A stretch of 64,000 bases of DNA from Bacillus kwashiorkori (GCF_001375515.1 NZ_CTDX01000012.1:36388-100387), one strand, 5' to 3'. Shown: positions 36,926-46,324, counted from the stretch's first letter. Numbers and translations: made by a program. The notes: generated from the sequence alone by a model not told the origin.

Positions 36926-37279
36926 GTGTCAAACTCTATTACTGCTTTGCCATTATTAGAACTTTGGGAAAAAATTTTATCAACATTAAATGAACAGCCA
37001 GAGCGACTAGCAGACTTTAAAACGATTTATCAAATTAATTTAACTGGTGAGGAGTCAGGAAGTTTTTTATTATCACTGAAGGATCAACAAGCACAGTTAT
37101 TAGAAAATGAAGCGGTGGCAGATGTTACATTAACGATGAGTGTCAACGACTTTAAGAAATTGCTAACCGGTAAATTAAATAGTACTGCCGCATATATGAT
37201 GGGGAAATTAAAGGTAAAAGGAAATATAGGCTATGCACTTAAATTAGAGTCTTTATTGAAAAAATATGATTTAAACTAA
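36926..37279 (+). CDS. SCP2 sterol-binding domain protein
   Basis: A 117-residue single-domain protein of the SCP2/sterol carrier fold, which holds a lipid or acyl chain in a hydrophobic tunnel. Visible family features are YQINLTGEESGSFLLSL, the DVTLTMSVNDFKKLLTGKLN segment and AYMMGKLKVKGNIGYALKLESL. It starts at GTG 36926 after AAAGGGGG. The FadR-like operator in its promoter ties it to fatty acid oxidation, which fits the proposed role of bacterial SCP2 proteins in presenting lipids. Confidence 0.88.
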   Translation: MSNSITALPLLELWEKILSTLNEQPERLADFKTIYQINLTGEESGSFLLSLKDQQAQLLENEAVADVTLTMSVNDFKKLLTGKLNSTAAYMMGKLKVKGNIGYALKLESLLKKYDLN

Positions 37280-37286
37280 CATATTG

Positions 37287-37325
37287 GGGGGTAATTTTAA
37301 GCTGTAAGTACTTAGAATTACCCCC
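37287..37325. terminator. Hairpin between convergent SCP2 and yjiH-like genes
   Basis: GGGGGTAATT (37287-37296) pairs with AATTACCCCC (37316-37325). No T tract on either strand, but it sits 14 bases from the convergent stop. Confidence 0.6.
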
Positions 37326-37339
37326 TAACGGTTGTCAGT

Positions 37340-38719
37340 CTAAAACAAGAAATGAGCAACTAATACGATGATTGGTAGTGTGATTAACGTTCGTTCGATA
37401 AAAATAATAACTAAATCAAGGAATTTAATCGGAATCTTTGAACCTAAAAGCAATCCACCAACTTCTGACATATAAATTAATTGTGATACGGAAAGTGCTG
37501 CAATAATAAATCTCGTCATTTCACTCTCAATACCGCTACCAATTAAAGAAGGCAAAAACATATCGGCAAAACCAATTAACATTGTTTCTGATGCGGCAGC
37601 TGCTTCAGGTACTTGCATTAACTCTAATAACGGGATAAAAGGCAAACCAATCCACTTAAATATCGGAGTGAATTCCGCCAACATTAATGTCACTGTACCA
37701 ATGGCCATAACAACTGGTGCAACACCAATCCACATATCTAAAATATTTTTTCCGCCTTCAACAAAAAATCCTTTAAAACTTTTATTGCGATCAGCTTGTT
37801 TCAAAGCTTCAGAATACCCCCATTTTAACGGAGTATAGCCTTTAGGGATTTCTTCATTAGCATTGGCAGTCTCTTTACCGTTAACATATGTCTCTGGTTT
37901 TCTCGAAAGTGGTGGAATTCTAGGCATAATAATCGCAGCAATAAACCCAGCAAAAGTAACAGTTAAATAAAAAGGCACAAACATATGGGCTAGATCCACG
38001 GTAGAAATTACGACTAAACTAAAGGTAATGGAGACAATAGAAAATGTTGTACCAATAATCGCAGCTTCTTTTTTCGTGTAATATCCGCCTTCGTATTGTT
38101 TACTAGTTAAAAGCACGCCAATTGTCCCATCACCAAGCCAGGAGGCAGTAGCGTCTATAGCAGACCTTCCAGGTAATTTAAAAAGTGGTCGCATAATTTT
38201 AATAAGTAAAGCTCCAAAAAATTCTAATAAACCAAAGTTTAATAGTAAAGGTAACAATAGCCCAGCAAATAAAAATACCGCAAAAAGAACAGATAATAGC
38301 TGATCTTCTCCTAACAAAAGTCCCCCAGTATTTTCAGACCAAATCGCTTCCGGTCCCCATTGGAAAAAAGTCATATAGGCAAAAATAACAGCTAAAATTC
38401 TAATGCTGAACCAAGCTGGTGATAAGTTGAATAAATTATTCCAAAACGGTGACGAAGTAATAAAGTTAGGTGCCCAAATTTTTGTAATCACTGTTCCTAA
38501 AAAAGCAATAGTAATAATCACTAACATAGCTACTGGGATTATCGAAAGAAATTCTGTTTGTACCCATTTTGCCAATATAGCAATGGGAATCGTAATTTCT
38601 CCATCCAATTTAATTGGTAACATAAATAAAATAATACCTATCAATGAAGGAATAATAAATTTAATTATACTGCTTGTTTTTGTTGCTTCCGTTCTAACCG
38701 ATGTGTTTGTCTTTTCCAT
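37340..38719 (-). CDS. YjiH-family (nucleoside-recognition/Gate domain) membrane protein
   Basis: A 459-residue polytopic membrane protein with ten or more hydrophobic segments. It has the Gate-domain hallmarks SAIDATASWLGDGTIGVLLTSKQYEGGYYTKKEAAIIGTTFS-like GDGTIGVLLTSKQYEGG and ASETMLIGFADMFLP. The YjiH family is of unknown transport function; a solute or nucleoside carrier is only suggested by the Gate domain. AAAGGGG lies before the ATG. It is monocistronic. Confidence 0.85.
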   Translation of the reverse strand: MEKTNTSVRTEATKTSSIIKFIIPSLIGIILFMLPIKLDGEITIPIAILAKWVQTEFLSIIPVAMLVIITIAFLGTVITKIWAPNFITSSPFWNNLFNLSPAWFSIRILAVIFAYMTFFQWGPEAIWSENTGGLLLGEDQLLSVLFAVFLFAGLLLPLLLNFGLLEFFGALLIKIMRPLFKLPGRSAIDATASWLGDGTIGVLLTSKQYEGGYYTKKEAAIIGTTFSIVSITFSLVVISTVDLAHMFVPFYLTVTFAGFIAAIIMPRIPPLSRKPETYVNGKETANANEEIPKGYTPLKWGYSEALKQADRNKSFKGFFVEGGKNILDMWIGVAPVVMAIGTVTLMLAEFTPIFKWIGLPFIPLLELMQVPEAAAASETMLIGFADMFLPSLIGSGIESEMTRFIIAALSVSQLIYMSEVGGLLLGSKIPIKFLDLVIIFIERTLITLPIIVLVAHFLF

Positions 38720-38826
38720 TTTGTACCCCTTTCTTAACCTATTAATCTTGTATTCTTGAATTAATATACATATTAATGGTTTTTTATTAATTTGTCTACC
38801 GTTTTTTACTTTAAGGCTATATTATT

Positions 38827-38890
38827 GCTTATTGTTGATTTCTAGTCATTTGTTGATTGTAGTGTAAGGCGGCGTGACGATTTTTTAATA
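38827..38890 (+). repeat. GC-rich dispersed repeat, copy 2 (truncated)
   Basis: TATTGTTGATTTCTAG and TTGTTGATTGTAGTGTAAGG followed by CGGCGTGACG reproduce the left end of the repeat at 28221. The rest of the GC-rich core and the right end are missing. I see nothing else in 38720-39045 apart from the ribosome site AGGGGGA before the peptidase gene. Confidence 0.7.
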
Positions 38891-39045
38891 AGCAAGGGAA
38901 TTTTGAATGAACGGATATACAATAATATGCATAAAAATCTCTAGCAATACAATCCGGGCTTAAGTTGTGTATTTCTTTTTTACTAATATTCATTTAAAAT
39001 ATATTTATTATTTGAATTTTATTCATCTTAGGGGGATTTTATACA

Positions 39046-40098
39046 ATGACAACATATCCAAATAGTCAAAAAACGTTGGAAATAATTAAACAACTCGTAT
39101 CCATTCCAAGTCCTACTGGTAATACGGAGCGGGTCATTACTTTTGTCGAGGATTTTTTTAGAAGTCTAGGTATAGATACATACAGAAATCGAAAAGGCGG
39201 GCTAATTGCCACGATAAAAGGAATAGATGACACCAAACACCGAATGGTAACAGCACATGTCGACACGTTAGGGGCAATGGTAAAGGAAATAAAAGATAAT
39301 GGAAGACTATGCCTCGATTTAATCGGTGGTTTTGCTTGGAATTCGATTGAAGGAGAATATTGTCAAATTGAAACTTCAACAGGAAAAATTTATTCAGGAA
39401 CAATATTAATGCATCAACAATCAGTCCATGTGTATAAAGATGCAAAAACAGCAGAAAGAAATCAGCAAAATATGGAAGTAAGAATTGATGAACGAGTAAC
39501 AAACAAAGCGGAAGTACGGGCTTTAGGTATTGAAGTAGGGGACTTTGTCTCCTTTGATCCACGGGTACAAATATTGAGTAATGGATACATAAAGTCACGA
39601 CACTTAGACGATAAGGCGAGTGTTGGAATCCTAATGAAATTAATGGAACATATCGTTCAGAGTGAGCTAACTTTACCATATACTACTCACTTTTTAATAT
39701 CTAATAATGAGGAAATAGGCTATGGTGGGAACTCGAATATAACGCCAGAAACGGTTGAATATTTAGCAGTTGATATGGGAGCGATGGGAGACGGACAGCA
39801 AACAGACGAACATACTGTTTCTATTTGTGTAAAAGATGCTAGTGGGCCGTACCACTATAAGTTACGCAAGCATCTAGTTGCATTAGCAGAAAAACATCAT
39901 ATTGGCTACAAATTAGATATATACCCATATTACGGTTCCGATGCATCTGCAGCCATTGGAAGTGGATACGATATCGTCCATGGCTTAATTGGACCAGGCA
40001 TTGATTCATCTCATGCTTTTGAGCGCACGCATATTTCTTCTATCGAAAACACGGAAAAATTACTATACCAATATATCTTATCGGAAATGGTTAAGTAA
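39046..40098 (+). CDS. M42-family metallopeptidase (glutamyl aminopeptidase type)
   Basis: A 350-residue cobalt/zinc aminopeptidase that forms large cytoplasmic complexes. The first metal His is in TAHVDTLGAMV (about residue 66), the bridging Asp in SRHLDDKASV, the catalytic Glu pair in SNNEEIGYGGNS, then Asp in LAVDMGAMG and the C-terminal His in SSHAFERTH. Length matches the family. AGGGGGA lies upstream of ATG. It stands alone with its terminator and would act on peptides freed by other proteases or imported. Confidence 0.92.
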   Translation: MTTYPNSQKTLEIIKQLVSIPSPTGNTERVITFVEDFFRSLGIDTYRNRKGGLIATIKGIDDTKHRMVTAHVDTLGAMVKEIKDNGRLCLDLIGGFAWNSIEGEYCQIETSTGKIYSGTILMHQQSVHVYKDAKTAERNQQNMEVRIDERVTNKAEVRALGIEVGDFVSFDPRVQILSNGYIKSRHLDDKASVGILMKLMEHIVQSELTLPYTTHFLISNNEEIGYGGNSNITPETVEYLAVDMGAMGDGQQTDEHTVSICVKDASGPYHYKLRKHLVALAEKHHIGYKLDIYPYYGSDASAAIGSGYDIVHGLIGPGIDSSHAFERTHISSIENTEKLLYQYILSEMVK

Positions 40099-40112
40099 AA
40101 AAGTTAACAAAG

Positions 40113-40158
40113 AAAAACGCTAAGAGCTGGTAAAAAAATTCTAGCCCCTAGCGTTTTT
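40113..40158 (+). terminator. Terminator after the M42 peptidase gene
   Basis: AACGCTA (from 40116) pairs with TAGCGTT (40149-40155), with an inner AGCTGG/CTAGCC part, and ends in seven Ts. Confidence 0.85.
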
Positions 40159-40189
40159 TTATCTGTAAACCATCTTCCTTGTGTAACCA

Positions 40190-40864
40190 CTAATCATTCC
40201 AACGATAAGTCCAAAACCTTTCATACTGCAGCCATTTTAATGCGTTCGGATCTTTTGCTTCTAACCGTTTTGCCATATCGTCATAAAAAAGAGCTGTTTG
40301 GGTTTGATGGGCTCTAATTGCACCGAGCTTTTGTTCCGCAGCTGTTAAAACATCATGAATAATATCTGGTTTACCGAGTTGTTCCTCACAATTATTGGAA
40401 AAAGCAATACAATACAATTTTGGCCGCTGTTCTTTCGAAAATCTTCTAACCGCACGAACGACGGCTCTTCCTGTTGCATCATGGTCAGGATGAACGGCAT
40501 ATCCAGGATAAAAACTAATTACTAAAGAAGTGTTAAATTCAGTAATCAGTTGAAAAATTTCATCGGCAAGTTTTCCTTCATCTTCAAACTCTACCGTTTT
40601 GTCATGATAGCCAAGCATCCGTAAATCTTTAATCCCAATCGCCTCGGCGGATGCTTGCAACTCTTTTTTTCGTATTTGCGGTAATGTTTCTCGATTAGCA
40701 AACGGAGGATTCCCTAAATTTCTCCCCATTTCCCCAAGTGTTAAACATGCATAAGTAACGGGCACCTCATTTTGAATATAAGTTGCCAAAGTCCCGGAAA
40801 TTCCAAACGCTTCATCATCCGGATGAGGCAAAACGACGAGTACATGTCTTTCGTTTTCTATCAT
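40190..40864 (-). CDS. bshB2: Bacillithiol biosynthesis deacetylase BshB2
   Basis: A 224-residue PIG-L/LmbE-type zinc hydrolase. The metal motif is LPHPDDEAFG (His and Asp-Asp near residues 13-16) and the third ligand is in GYAVHPDHDATG. It removes the acetyl group from GlcNAc-malate in bacillithiol synthesis, or hydrolyses bacillithiol S-conjugates. The BshB2 rather than BshB1 assignment rests on the adjacent yojF gene, the order known from B. subtilis. It is the second gene of a two-gene operon. Confidence 0.92.
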   Translation of the reverse strand: MIENERHVLVVLPHPDDEAFGISGTLATYIQNEVPVTYACLTLGEMGRNLGNPPFANRETLPQIRKKELQASAEAIGIKDLRMLGYHDKTVEFEDEGKLADEIFQLITEFNTSLVISFYPGYAVHPDHDATGRAVVRAVRRFSKEQRPKLYCIAFSNNCEEQLGKPDIIHDVLTAAEQKLGAIRAHQTQTALFYDDMAKRLEAKDPNALKWLQYERFWTYRWND

Positions 40865-40891
40865 CTTTATACTACCTTCCCTTCTTGTACA

Positions 40892-41236
40892 TCAAAATGG
40901 GGTTTTACTAAGTTCAAAGGCAATAGCTAATTTACCAGAATGATCAAGCCCAGCCATTATTAGTCGGTTTTGTTCATCAAGCTCAAAATGGGTCAACCCT
41001 TCCCCATAAACCCACCCTGATGGTAATTTTAAACCAATACGATAAGGACCGTCCCCAGCAATTTTCCCCCGTTCAAATTGAATCATTGCATTCCGAATAA
41101 ATGCACTCGCATTAAAAAAGCTGGCATCTTTATGGGTAGCGTACGCCCCATTTGTCGTCTCTAAATGAATATAGACATTTTGATTGGCGAACGAATCGAT
41201 AATTTCTTGTACTTTTTTTGAATCAATAAGTTGCAT
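40892..41236 (-). CDS. yojF: YojF-family protein (DUF1806)
   Basis: A 114-residue small protein with the DUF1806 look: HLETTNGAYA near the N-terminus and GPYRIGLKLPSGWVYGEGLTHFE in the middle. Function is unknown. It lies 27 bases upstream of bshB2, the same arrangement as yojF-yojG in B. subtilis, so a link to bacillithiol metabolism is inferred from conserved neighbourhood. TTAGGAGGA precedes the ATG. Confidence 0.9.
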   Translation of the reverse strand: MQLIDSKKVQEIIDSFANQNVYIHLETTNGAYATHKDASFFNASAFIRNAMIQFERGKIAGDGPYRIGLKLPSGWVYGEGLTHFELDEQNRLIMAGLDHSGKLAIAFELSKTPF

Positions 41237-41449
41237 AAAAAATCCTCCTAAGAAGTTAACTGTTTACATTTTTTAGCAAAATACGACGTCCCAATAGCAA
41301 GCTAAGTGAAAGAAGTTCGACATTAACCTTTTTCTATTTATTTATAAGTATATAAAATGCGGAGCGATTTAGCTAAATGATTGCTTACTTTTAAAAAAAT
41401 TCCTCCATCGATTCAAGCCAGATATTTTCTATAAATATTTGCATGAATA

Positions 41450-41487
41450 TAGAAAAACCTTCTCACCATTAAACTTGGGAAAAGGTT
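41450..41487 (-). terminator. Terminator after pdxK
   Basis: AACCTT (41456-41461) pairs with AAGGTT (41482-41487), with further TCNC/GNGA pairing inside. The minus strand ends in TTTTTC. It is 23 bases past the pdxK stop. Confidence 0.7.
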
Positions 41488-41509
41488 CCTGTTTGTTCAT
41501 ATGTTATTT

Positions 41510-42349
41510 TTACATTTTCATTTGTTTTACGACTGGTGTTTTTTCTGTGAATTGATTATAAGCTCCATGCATAACAGGGCCGACAAATTGATTCAGTTTC
41601 CAACCGTGTTGGATTGCAGCGGAGACAAATTCCTTTGCTTTCACTACTGCTTCTAATACAGGCAAACCGTTGGCGAGATTTGCTGTAATCGCAGCAGCAA
41701 ATGTACATCCAGCACCATGATTGTACGTTGTATCAATTTTTTCTGTTTCTAGTAGAACGAACTCGTCCCCATCGAAAAATAGATCCACAGCAGTATCATG
41801 TGGTAATTGTTTTCCGCCTTTAATTACGACGTTTTTTGCACCAAGGTCGTAAATTTTTTCTGCTGCTTTTTTCATATCCTCAATCGTTTTAATCGGACCT
41901 AATTTTGATAACTGCCAAGCCTCAAATAAGTTTGGAGTAGTTACTAATGCACGCGGTAGTAGTAATTCTCGAGCAGCATCGACTGTTTCAGGCAGTAATA
42001 CCTCATCTTCCCCTTTACATACCATTACAGGGTCAATCACGATATTTTTTATCTTATATTGATCCATATATTTTGCGCCAAGCTCGACGATTTCTACGGA
42101 ACCGAGCATCCCTGTTTTCATTGCATCTAAGCCGACAGAAAAAGCGCATTCTAACTGTGCATCAACTGTCTCCGTGGCAATCGGTGTTACATTATGTTTC
42201 CACCCGTTATTTGGATCCATTGCAACAATCGATGTTAAGGCAGTCATTCCATACACACCGTGTTCTTGAAATGTTTTTAAATCGGCTTGAATACCAGCGC
42301 CACCACTCGTATCAGAGCCTGCAAGTGTTAAAGTCTTTTTTAAACTCAT
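41510..42349 (-). CDS. pdxK: Pyridoxine/pyridoxal/pyridoxamine kinase (ThiD-like)
   Basis: A 279-residue ribokinase-fold kinase. It opens LTLAGSDTSGGAGIQADLKTF, has DPVMVCKGEDEVL, TPNLFEAWQLS, and the anion-hole motif NHGAGCTFAAAI near the C-terminus with the catalytic Cys of the PdxK/ThiD2 subclass. In Bacillus this type phosphorylates B6 vitamers, and the paralogue ThiD handles HMP; sequence favours PdxK (YwdB). GGGGGA precedes ATG. In B. subtilis the gene lies in the same ywd region, so its position here fits. Confidence 0.9.
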   Translation of the reverse strand: MSLKKTLTLAGSDTSGGAGIQADLKTFQEHGVYGMTALTSIVAMDPNNGWKHNVTPIATETVDAQLECAFSVGLDAMKTGMLGSVEIVELGAKYMDQYKIKNIVIDPVMVCKGEDEVLLPETVDAARELLLPRALVTTPNLFEAWQLSKLGPIKTIEDMKKAAEKIYDLGAKNVVIKGGKQLPHDTAVDLFFDGDEFVLLETEKIDTTYNHGAGCTFAAAITANLANGLPVLEAVVKAKEFVSAAIQHGWKLNQFVGPVMHGAYNQFTEKTPVVKQMKM

Positions 42350-42558
42350 TGAAAAATCCCCCTTAAATTAGGAAAAGTCTAGTTGAACACTATGAATTAA
42401 TTAATTCTTATTTTATTATAACAACAAATTTTCAAAGTACAATAAAAGAAAACTCGGTATAGTGAGAGGAAAATGATAGTTGCGACTTAGAAGCTTTTTC
42501 CCTATTATTTTTCAATGGAATGGTTATACTAATCAAAAATGCTTTTAGGAGGATGGGT

Positions 42559-43374
42559 ATGTCGATTACACCTGAGCAGAGAATTCAACTTCATGGCTTT
42601 AATAATCTAACGAAGTCACTCAGTTTTAATATGTATGATATTTGCTTTACGAAAACGAAGGAAGATAGGGAAGCTTATATTGAATATATTGACGAACAAT
42701 ACAATGCGGACAGATTAACAAACATTTTAAAAAATGTCTCTGACATAATAGGTGCTCATGTGTTGAACGTAGCGAAACAAGACTATGTACCTCAAGGGGC
42801 AAGTGTTACCGTATTAGTGTCGGAAGGACCAGTTGTGGAAGTTCCCACGGAACATTTTGAAGAATCACCGGGACCGTTACCTGACTCTGTCGTTATTCAA
42901 TTAGATAAAAGTCATATAACTGTACATACATATCCAGAATATCATCCGTATGAAGGAATTAGCACATTTCGAGCGGATATTGATGTAGTAACTTGCGGCG
43001 AGATTTCACCACTCAAAGCATTAAACTATTTAATTAATTCATTTGACACTGATATTATGAGTATTGATTATCGTGTCCGTGGATTTACGAGAGATGTGAA
43101 CGGTCATAAACTTTTTATTGACCATGATATTAGCTCCATTCAAAACTATATACCAGATGATATTAAAGAGCTGTACGATATGATTGATGTGAACGTTTAT
43201 CAAGATAATATTTTCCATACGAAATGTAAACTAAAGAATTTTGACCTCGATGATTATTTATTTAATTTAAATAAAAGTCAATTAAGTGAAGAAGAAAAAG
43301 CGGAAATTACTAGAAAGCTAAGAAGGGAAATGGATGAAATTTTTTACGCAAAAAATATGAACGTAGATCCTTAA
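42559..43374 (+). CDS. speD: S-adenosylmethionine decarboxylase proenzyme, long (E. coli) type
   Basis: A 271-residue proenzyme, twice the length of the small SpeD found in B. subtilis and close to the E. coli enzyme in sequence: [47 protein letters not shown] and [14 protein letters not shown]. Self-cleavage should occur before the Ser in [13 protein letters not shown], leaving a pyruvoyl group. The product, decarboxylated SAM, donates aminopropyl groups for spermidine. ATG 42559 follows AGGAGG; 13 upstream codons of open frame lack support. mobA follows after 52 bases and an aminopropyltransferase gene lies 1 kb on. Confidence 0.95.
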   Translation: MSITPEQRIQLHGFNNLTKSLSFNMYDICFTKTKEDREAYIEYIDEQYNADRLTNILKNVSDIIGAHVLNVAKQDYVPQGASVTVLVSEGPVVEVPTEHFEESPGPLPDSVVIQLDKSHITVHTYPEYHPYEGISTFRADIDVVTCGEISPLKALNYLINSFDTDIMSIDYRVRGFTRDVNGHKLFIDHDISSIQNYIPDDIKELYDMIDVNVYQDNIFHTKCKLKNFDLDDYLFNLNKSQLSEEEKAEITRKLRREMDEIFYAKNMNVDP

Positions 43375-43426
43375 ATTAGTAATCCTGTTCCTGCAATAAA
43401 GTAAATTCAAATGCTAGGTGGATAAG

Positions 43427-44023
43427 ATGAATGCAAAAAAAATGAATGCGATTGTTTTAGCAGGTGGTGCTTCTCGGAGAATGGGTCGAAACAAAGCACT
43501 GTTGCAGTATAATGGGATAACAGCGATAGAAAGGCTAATTGTCTTACTAGAAAGAATCGTAAATAAAGTTATTGTTGTCGGCAGGGAAGATACAGACTAT
43601 TCGTTTGTATCTAAGCAAATAGTATATGATATGTATCACGGATTCGGCCCACTTGCAGGAATCCACGCTGGGTTAATGCATTCTGATACAGAAGTTAATT
43701 TAGTCATTGCCGTTGATATGCCCTTCGTTGACCGAGATGTTATTACATTTCTTGCCCACTCTTATAAAGATGAGAACGCATTAATACCGAAAATAGATAA
43801 TCGACTACAGCCGTTATTTGCTCTTTACCATAGGAGAATTTTTCCGTCCATTGAGCAATCGATAAGCAATCAGGAGCTAAGTATGCAATTGTTTATAACG
43901 AAGATTAACGGAAAAATATTATTGGAAGAAGACTTTCCTTTCAAAGCAATTTGGTTAAATCGGGTGTTTTCTAACACTAACTATCCGGAAGAGTACGAAA
44001 TTGTTCGTTCACTCGTTCAATAA
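43427..44023 (+). CDS. mobA: Molybdenum cofactor guanylyltransferase
   Basis: A 198-residue nucleotidyltransferase that attaches GMP to molybdopterin. The nucleotide loop LAGGASRRMGRNKALL is near residue 10, and the metal site is in VIAVDMPFVD (about residue 100). ATG 43427 follows AGGTGG. No other molybdenum cofactor genes are in the window. It is close behind speD on the same strand and may be co-transcribed, although the pathways are unrelated. Confidence 0.9.
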   Translation: MNAKKMNAIVLAGGASRRMGRNKALLQYNGITAIERLIVLLERIVNKVIVVGREDTDYSFVSKQIVYDMYHGFGPLAGIHAGLMHSDTEVNLVIAVDMPFVDRDVITFLAHSYKDENALIPKIDNRLQPLFALYHRRIFPSIEQSISNQELSMQLFITKINGKILLEEDFPFKAIWLNRVFSNTNYPEEYEIVRSLVQ

Positions 44024-44137
44024 GGATTTTCTCTAGTTCCATCCATCGTGACCCGCGTAGGAAATTGTTCGTTTATTTGCTTTGTAAGTAATTGAAGTCG
44101 GTGTTCCTGCTAAGAATCGGTTACTGATTCACGTTGT

Positions 44138-44181
44138 AAAGGACAGTTCGCCAAATAAAAATGGGCAAACTGTCCTTTTTT
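44138..44181 (+). terminator. Terminator of speD-mobA
   Basis: AAAGGACAGTT (44138-44148) pairs with AACTGTCCTTT, with inner GCC/GGC. Six Ts follow. The flanking bases 44024-44137 and 44182-44343 show nothing else. Confidence 0.88.
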
Positions 44182-44343
44182 GTGTTCCTCCAACGGTTTG
44201 GATGCTATTTTTGTAAAAACGCTCGAACACACACCGGTTCCACACCTATTTTTATGTTAATGCCCCATATCACACAATTTCCGCTACTAATGGAGCGTTT
44301 CTATGCCTATGAAATCTAGTTACACGCCTCATACAAAACAACG

Positions 44344-45201
44344 CTACTCTAAAAGATCTTTCATAAATTGAGGTAATTGGAAACATCCTTGAAAGATACC
44401 TTCGTTAAAATATTTCGTCGTTACTTTTTCTCTTAAATGACCGCTTTTTATTGGATGATGCTTAGATCCAATTGTAAAACTCCAAAATCCCCCAGGATAA
44501 GTCGGTACTACAGCCATGTACGTGTTTGCATGAACAAACAGATTATGTATATGTTCAGATGTTTGTTTTAATATATCTTGATGGAAAATTGGTGACTGGC
44601 TTTGACAAACCATTATCCCATCTAGTTTTAAAGCCTTTTTAATATTAGCATAAAAATCGTATTCAAAGAGTTGTTCTGCAGGCCCAACTGGGTCAGATGA
44701 ATCAACGATAATAATATCGTATTCTGCTGTTTTTTCTTTAACAAATTGTATGCCATCAGTAAAAATAAACTGAACTCGCACGTCAGATAAATTTCCAGAA
44801 ACTTCTTGTAAATGATCTTTACATGCTTTAACAACTAGTTCATCAATTTCCACCATATCAATACGCTCAATGTCTTTATATTTTGCAGCCTCTCTAGCCG
44901 CACCACAATCGCCACCGCCAATAATGAGTACTTTTTTCGGATTTGGATGTAAATTTATCGGCACATGTACAATCATTTCATTATAAATATGACCGTCAAG
45001 AGCTGTTGTTTGAACAACCCCATCTAATACGAGTGTTCTTCCAAAATCGACAGTATCGACGATCATAACGTGTTGAATCGGTGATTGTTCTGAGTAAATA
45101 ACCTCTTTCACGCGATAGCTTATTTTTAAATTATCACGGTCATCTTCTGTGAGCCATAATGAATGGTTTTTTGCTTCTATCCAGTTCGGAAAATTAGTCA
45201 T
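44344..45201 (-). CDS. Aminopropyltransferase (spermidine synthase-like), second copy
   Basis: A 285-residue SpeE-fold methyl-SAM-type transferase. The cofactor loop is LIIGGGDCGAAREAAKY, where typical SpeE has GGGDGG. The acidic loop is MVEIDELVV, and the active-site IVDSSDPVGPAEQLFE carries the Asp that binds the amine. The C-terminal PTYPGGFWSFTIGS matches SpeE. ATG 45201 follows AGGGGGA. It is convergent with speD-mobA. A second, more typical speE lies at 59669. The changed loop and separate location hint at a different amine acceptor, for example spermidine, agmatine or cadaverine, but this is inference. Confidence 0.88.
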   Translation of the reverse strand: MTNFPNWIEAKNHSLWLTEDDRDNLKISYRVKEVIYSEQSPIQHVMIVDTVDFGRTLVLDGVVQTTALDGHIYNEMIVHVPINLHPNPKKVLIIGGGDCGAAREAAKYKDIERIDMVEIDELVVKACKDHLQEVSGNLSDVRVQFIFTDGIQFVKEKTAEYDIIIVDSSDPVGPAEQLFEYDFYANIKKALKLDGIMVCQSQSPIFHQDILKQTSEHIHNLFVHANTYMAVVPTYPGGFWSFTIGSKHHPIKSGHLREKVTTKYFNEGIFQGCFQLPQFMKDLLE

Positions 45202-45379
45202 GAACAAATCCCCCTAATCAATATTTTATTACAGTTTAACAATTTTGGACTTAATATGCGAGTGTCTGTCCTGTTTAGGGAAACAATCGCCTGCCTCGCA
45301 ATCGGTAAGAAATATTGATAAACTAGTATTGGTGAGTCCATAATGAAAATAAATAGCATCGTATGACAGAGGTGAAAAA

Positions 45380-45667
45380 ATGCAAATTAACCATCAAATA
45401 ATATTAAATAAAATGGCTGAAAAGTTAAATGAAGCACTAACAGTAGATAGTGGAAATCGAGTTCGTGAACAGGTGCAAGCTATAAAAACTCTTTGTGAAG
45501 TTATTTTAGATACACATGAGCAAAGTCAAGAAGTGGTGTATGGGGTTTCTAACCGTGTGCAACCAAAATACAATGACCAGACTAAAGTTGAACCTCAAAC
45601 TATAAATGTTGGGAAAAAACTTGATACCGATGATGGTGCCAATGGGGAGTCGTTATTTGATTTTTAA
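45380..45667 (+). CDS. ywdI: YwdI-family small protein
   Basis: A 95-residue hydrophilic protein with a helical N-terminal half (INHQIILNKMAEKLNEAL, RVREQVQAIKTLCEVIL) and a low-complexity acidic tail. It matches the size and layout of YwdI of the ywdI-ywdJ-ywdK-gerQ region. Function unknown. The next two genes, ywdK and gerQ, support the assignment; a ywdJ gene is absent between them. Confidence 0.75.
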   Translation: MQINHQIILNKMAEKLNEALTVDSGNRVREQVQAIKTLCEVILDTHEQSQEVVYGVSNRVQPKYNDQTKVEPQTINVGKKLDTDDGANGESLFDF

Positions 45668-45895
45668 AGTTTGCTAAAGAAAGTAGCGCCTTATCGTTTT
45701 CCAGTAAAATTTGTTACATAAAAAGTAGTTTATTGTTAAAGACAACAATAACTTAAATAAATGTGATTTACTATTTTAGTTATTTGATTCATTAACTTTA
45801 ACTAAAAAGGTTTTTCCATTTCTTGAAAATCTTTAAAATATTTTTTGGTGAAGAAGTTAAAATCAAGTCAACTACTAATTGTGAGGAGAATACGG

Positions 45896-46267
45896 ATGAA
45901 TATCTTTTTATTTTTAGGGGCGTTAAACGGGTTTTTATCAGTGGCATTTGGTGCTTTCGGAGCCCATATGTTGGAAGGACGGATTGAAGCAAAATATTTG
46001 GATACTTGGCAAACAGGTGTAACTTATGAAATGTTGCATGCAGTAGGGCTCTTAGTCATAGGATTATTAATGGCAAAATTTCCAGGTAATGCTTTGCTAA
46101 CGTGGTCAGGTTGGTTTATGTTGATCGGCATTATTTTATTTACGGGCAGCTTGTTTGTGCTAAGTTTAACAGGGATTCGCGTATTCGGTGCGATTACTCC
46201 AATAGGTGGCGTGTCATTTTTAATAGCATGGGCATTATTAATGATTGCAGCTGTGAAGTTATTTTAA
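45896..46267 (+). CDS. ywdK: DUF423 membrane protein (YwdK)
   Basis: A 123-residue protein with four hydrophobic segments. It opens FLFLGALNGFLSVAFGAFGAH, the DUF423 signature, and has TWQTGVTYEMLHAVGLL. Function is unknown. ATG 45896 is preceded by GAGGAG at 7 bases; the open frame extends 17 codons further but without a ribosome site. It converges on gerQ with a shared terminator. Confidence 0.9.
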   Translation: MNIFLFLGALNGFLSVAFGAFGAHMLEGRIEAKYLDTWQTGVTYEMLHAVGLLVIGLLMAKFPGNALLTWSGWFMLIGIILFTGSLFVLSLTGIRVFGAITPIGGVSFLIAWALLMIAAVKLF

Positions 46268-46280
46268 GTAAAGATAAAAT

Positions 46281-46320
46281 AAAGGCTAATCAAAGTTGTC
46301 AGCTACTTTGATTAGCCTTT
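46281..46320. terminator. Bidirectional terminator between ywdK and gerQ
   Basis: AAAGGCTAATCAAAGT (46281-46296) and its inverse (46305-46320) form a perfect 16-bp stem ending in A and T tracts. It is 4 bases from the gerQ stop. Confidence 0.95.
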
Positions 46321-46324
46321 TCTC

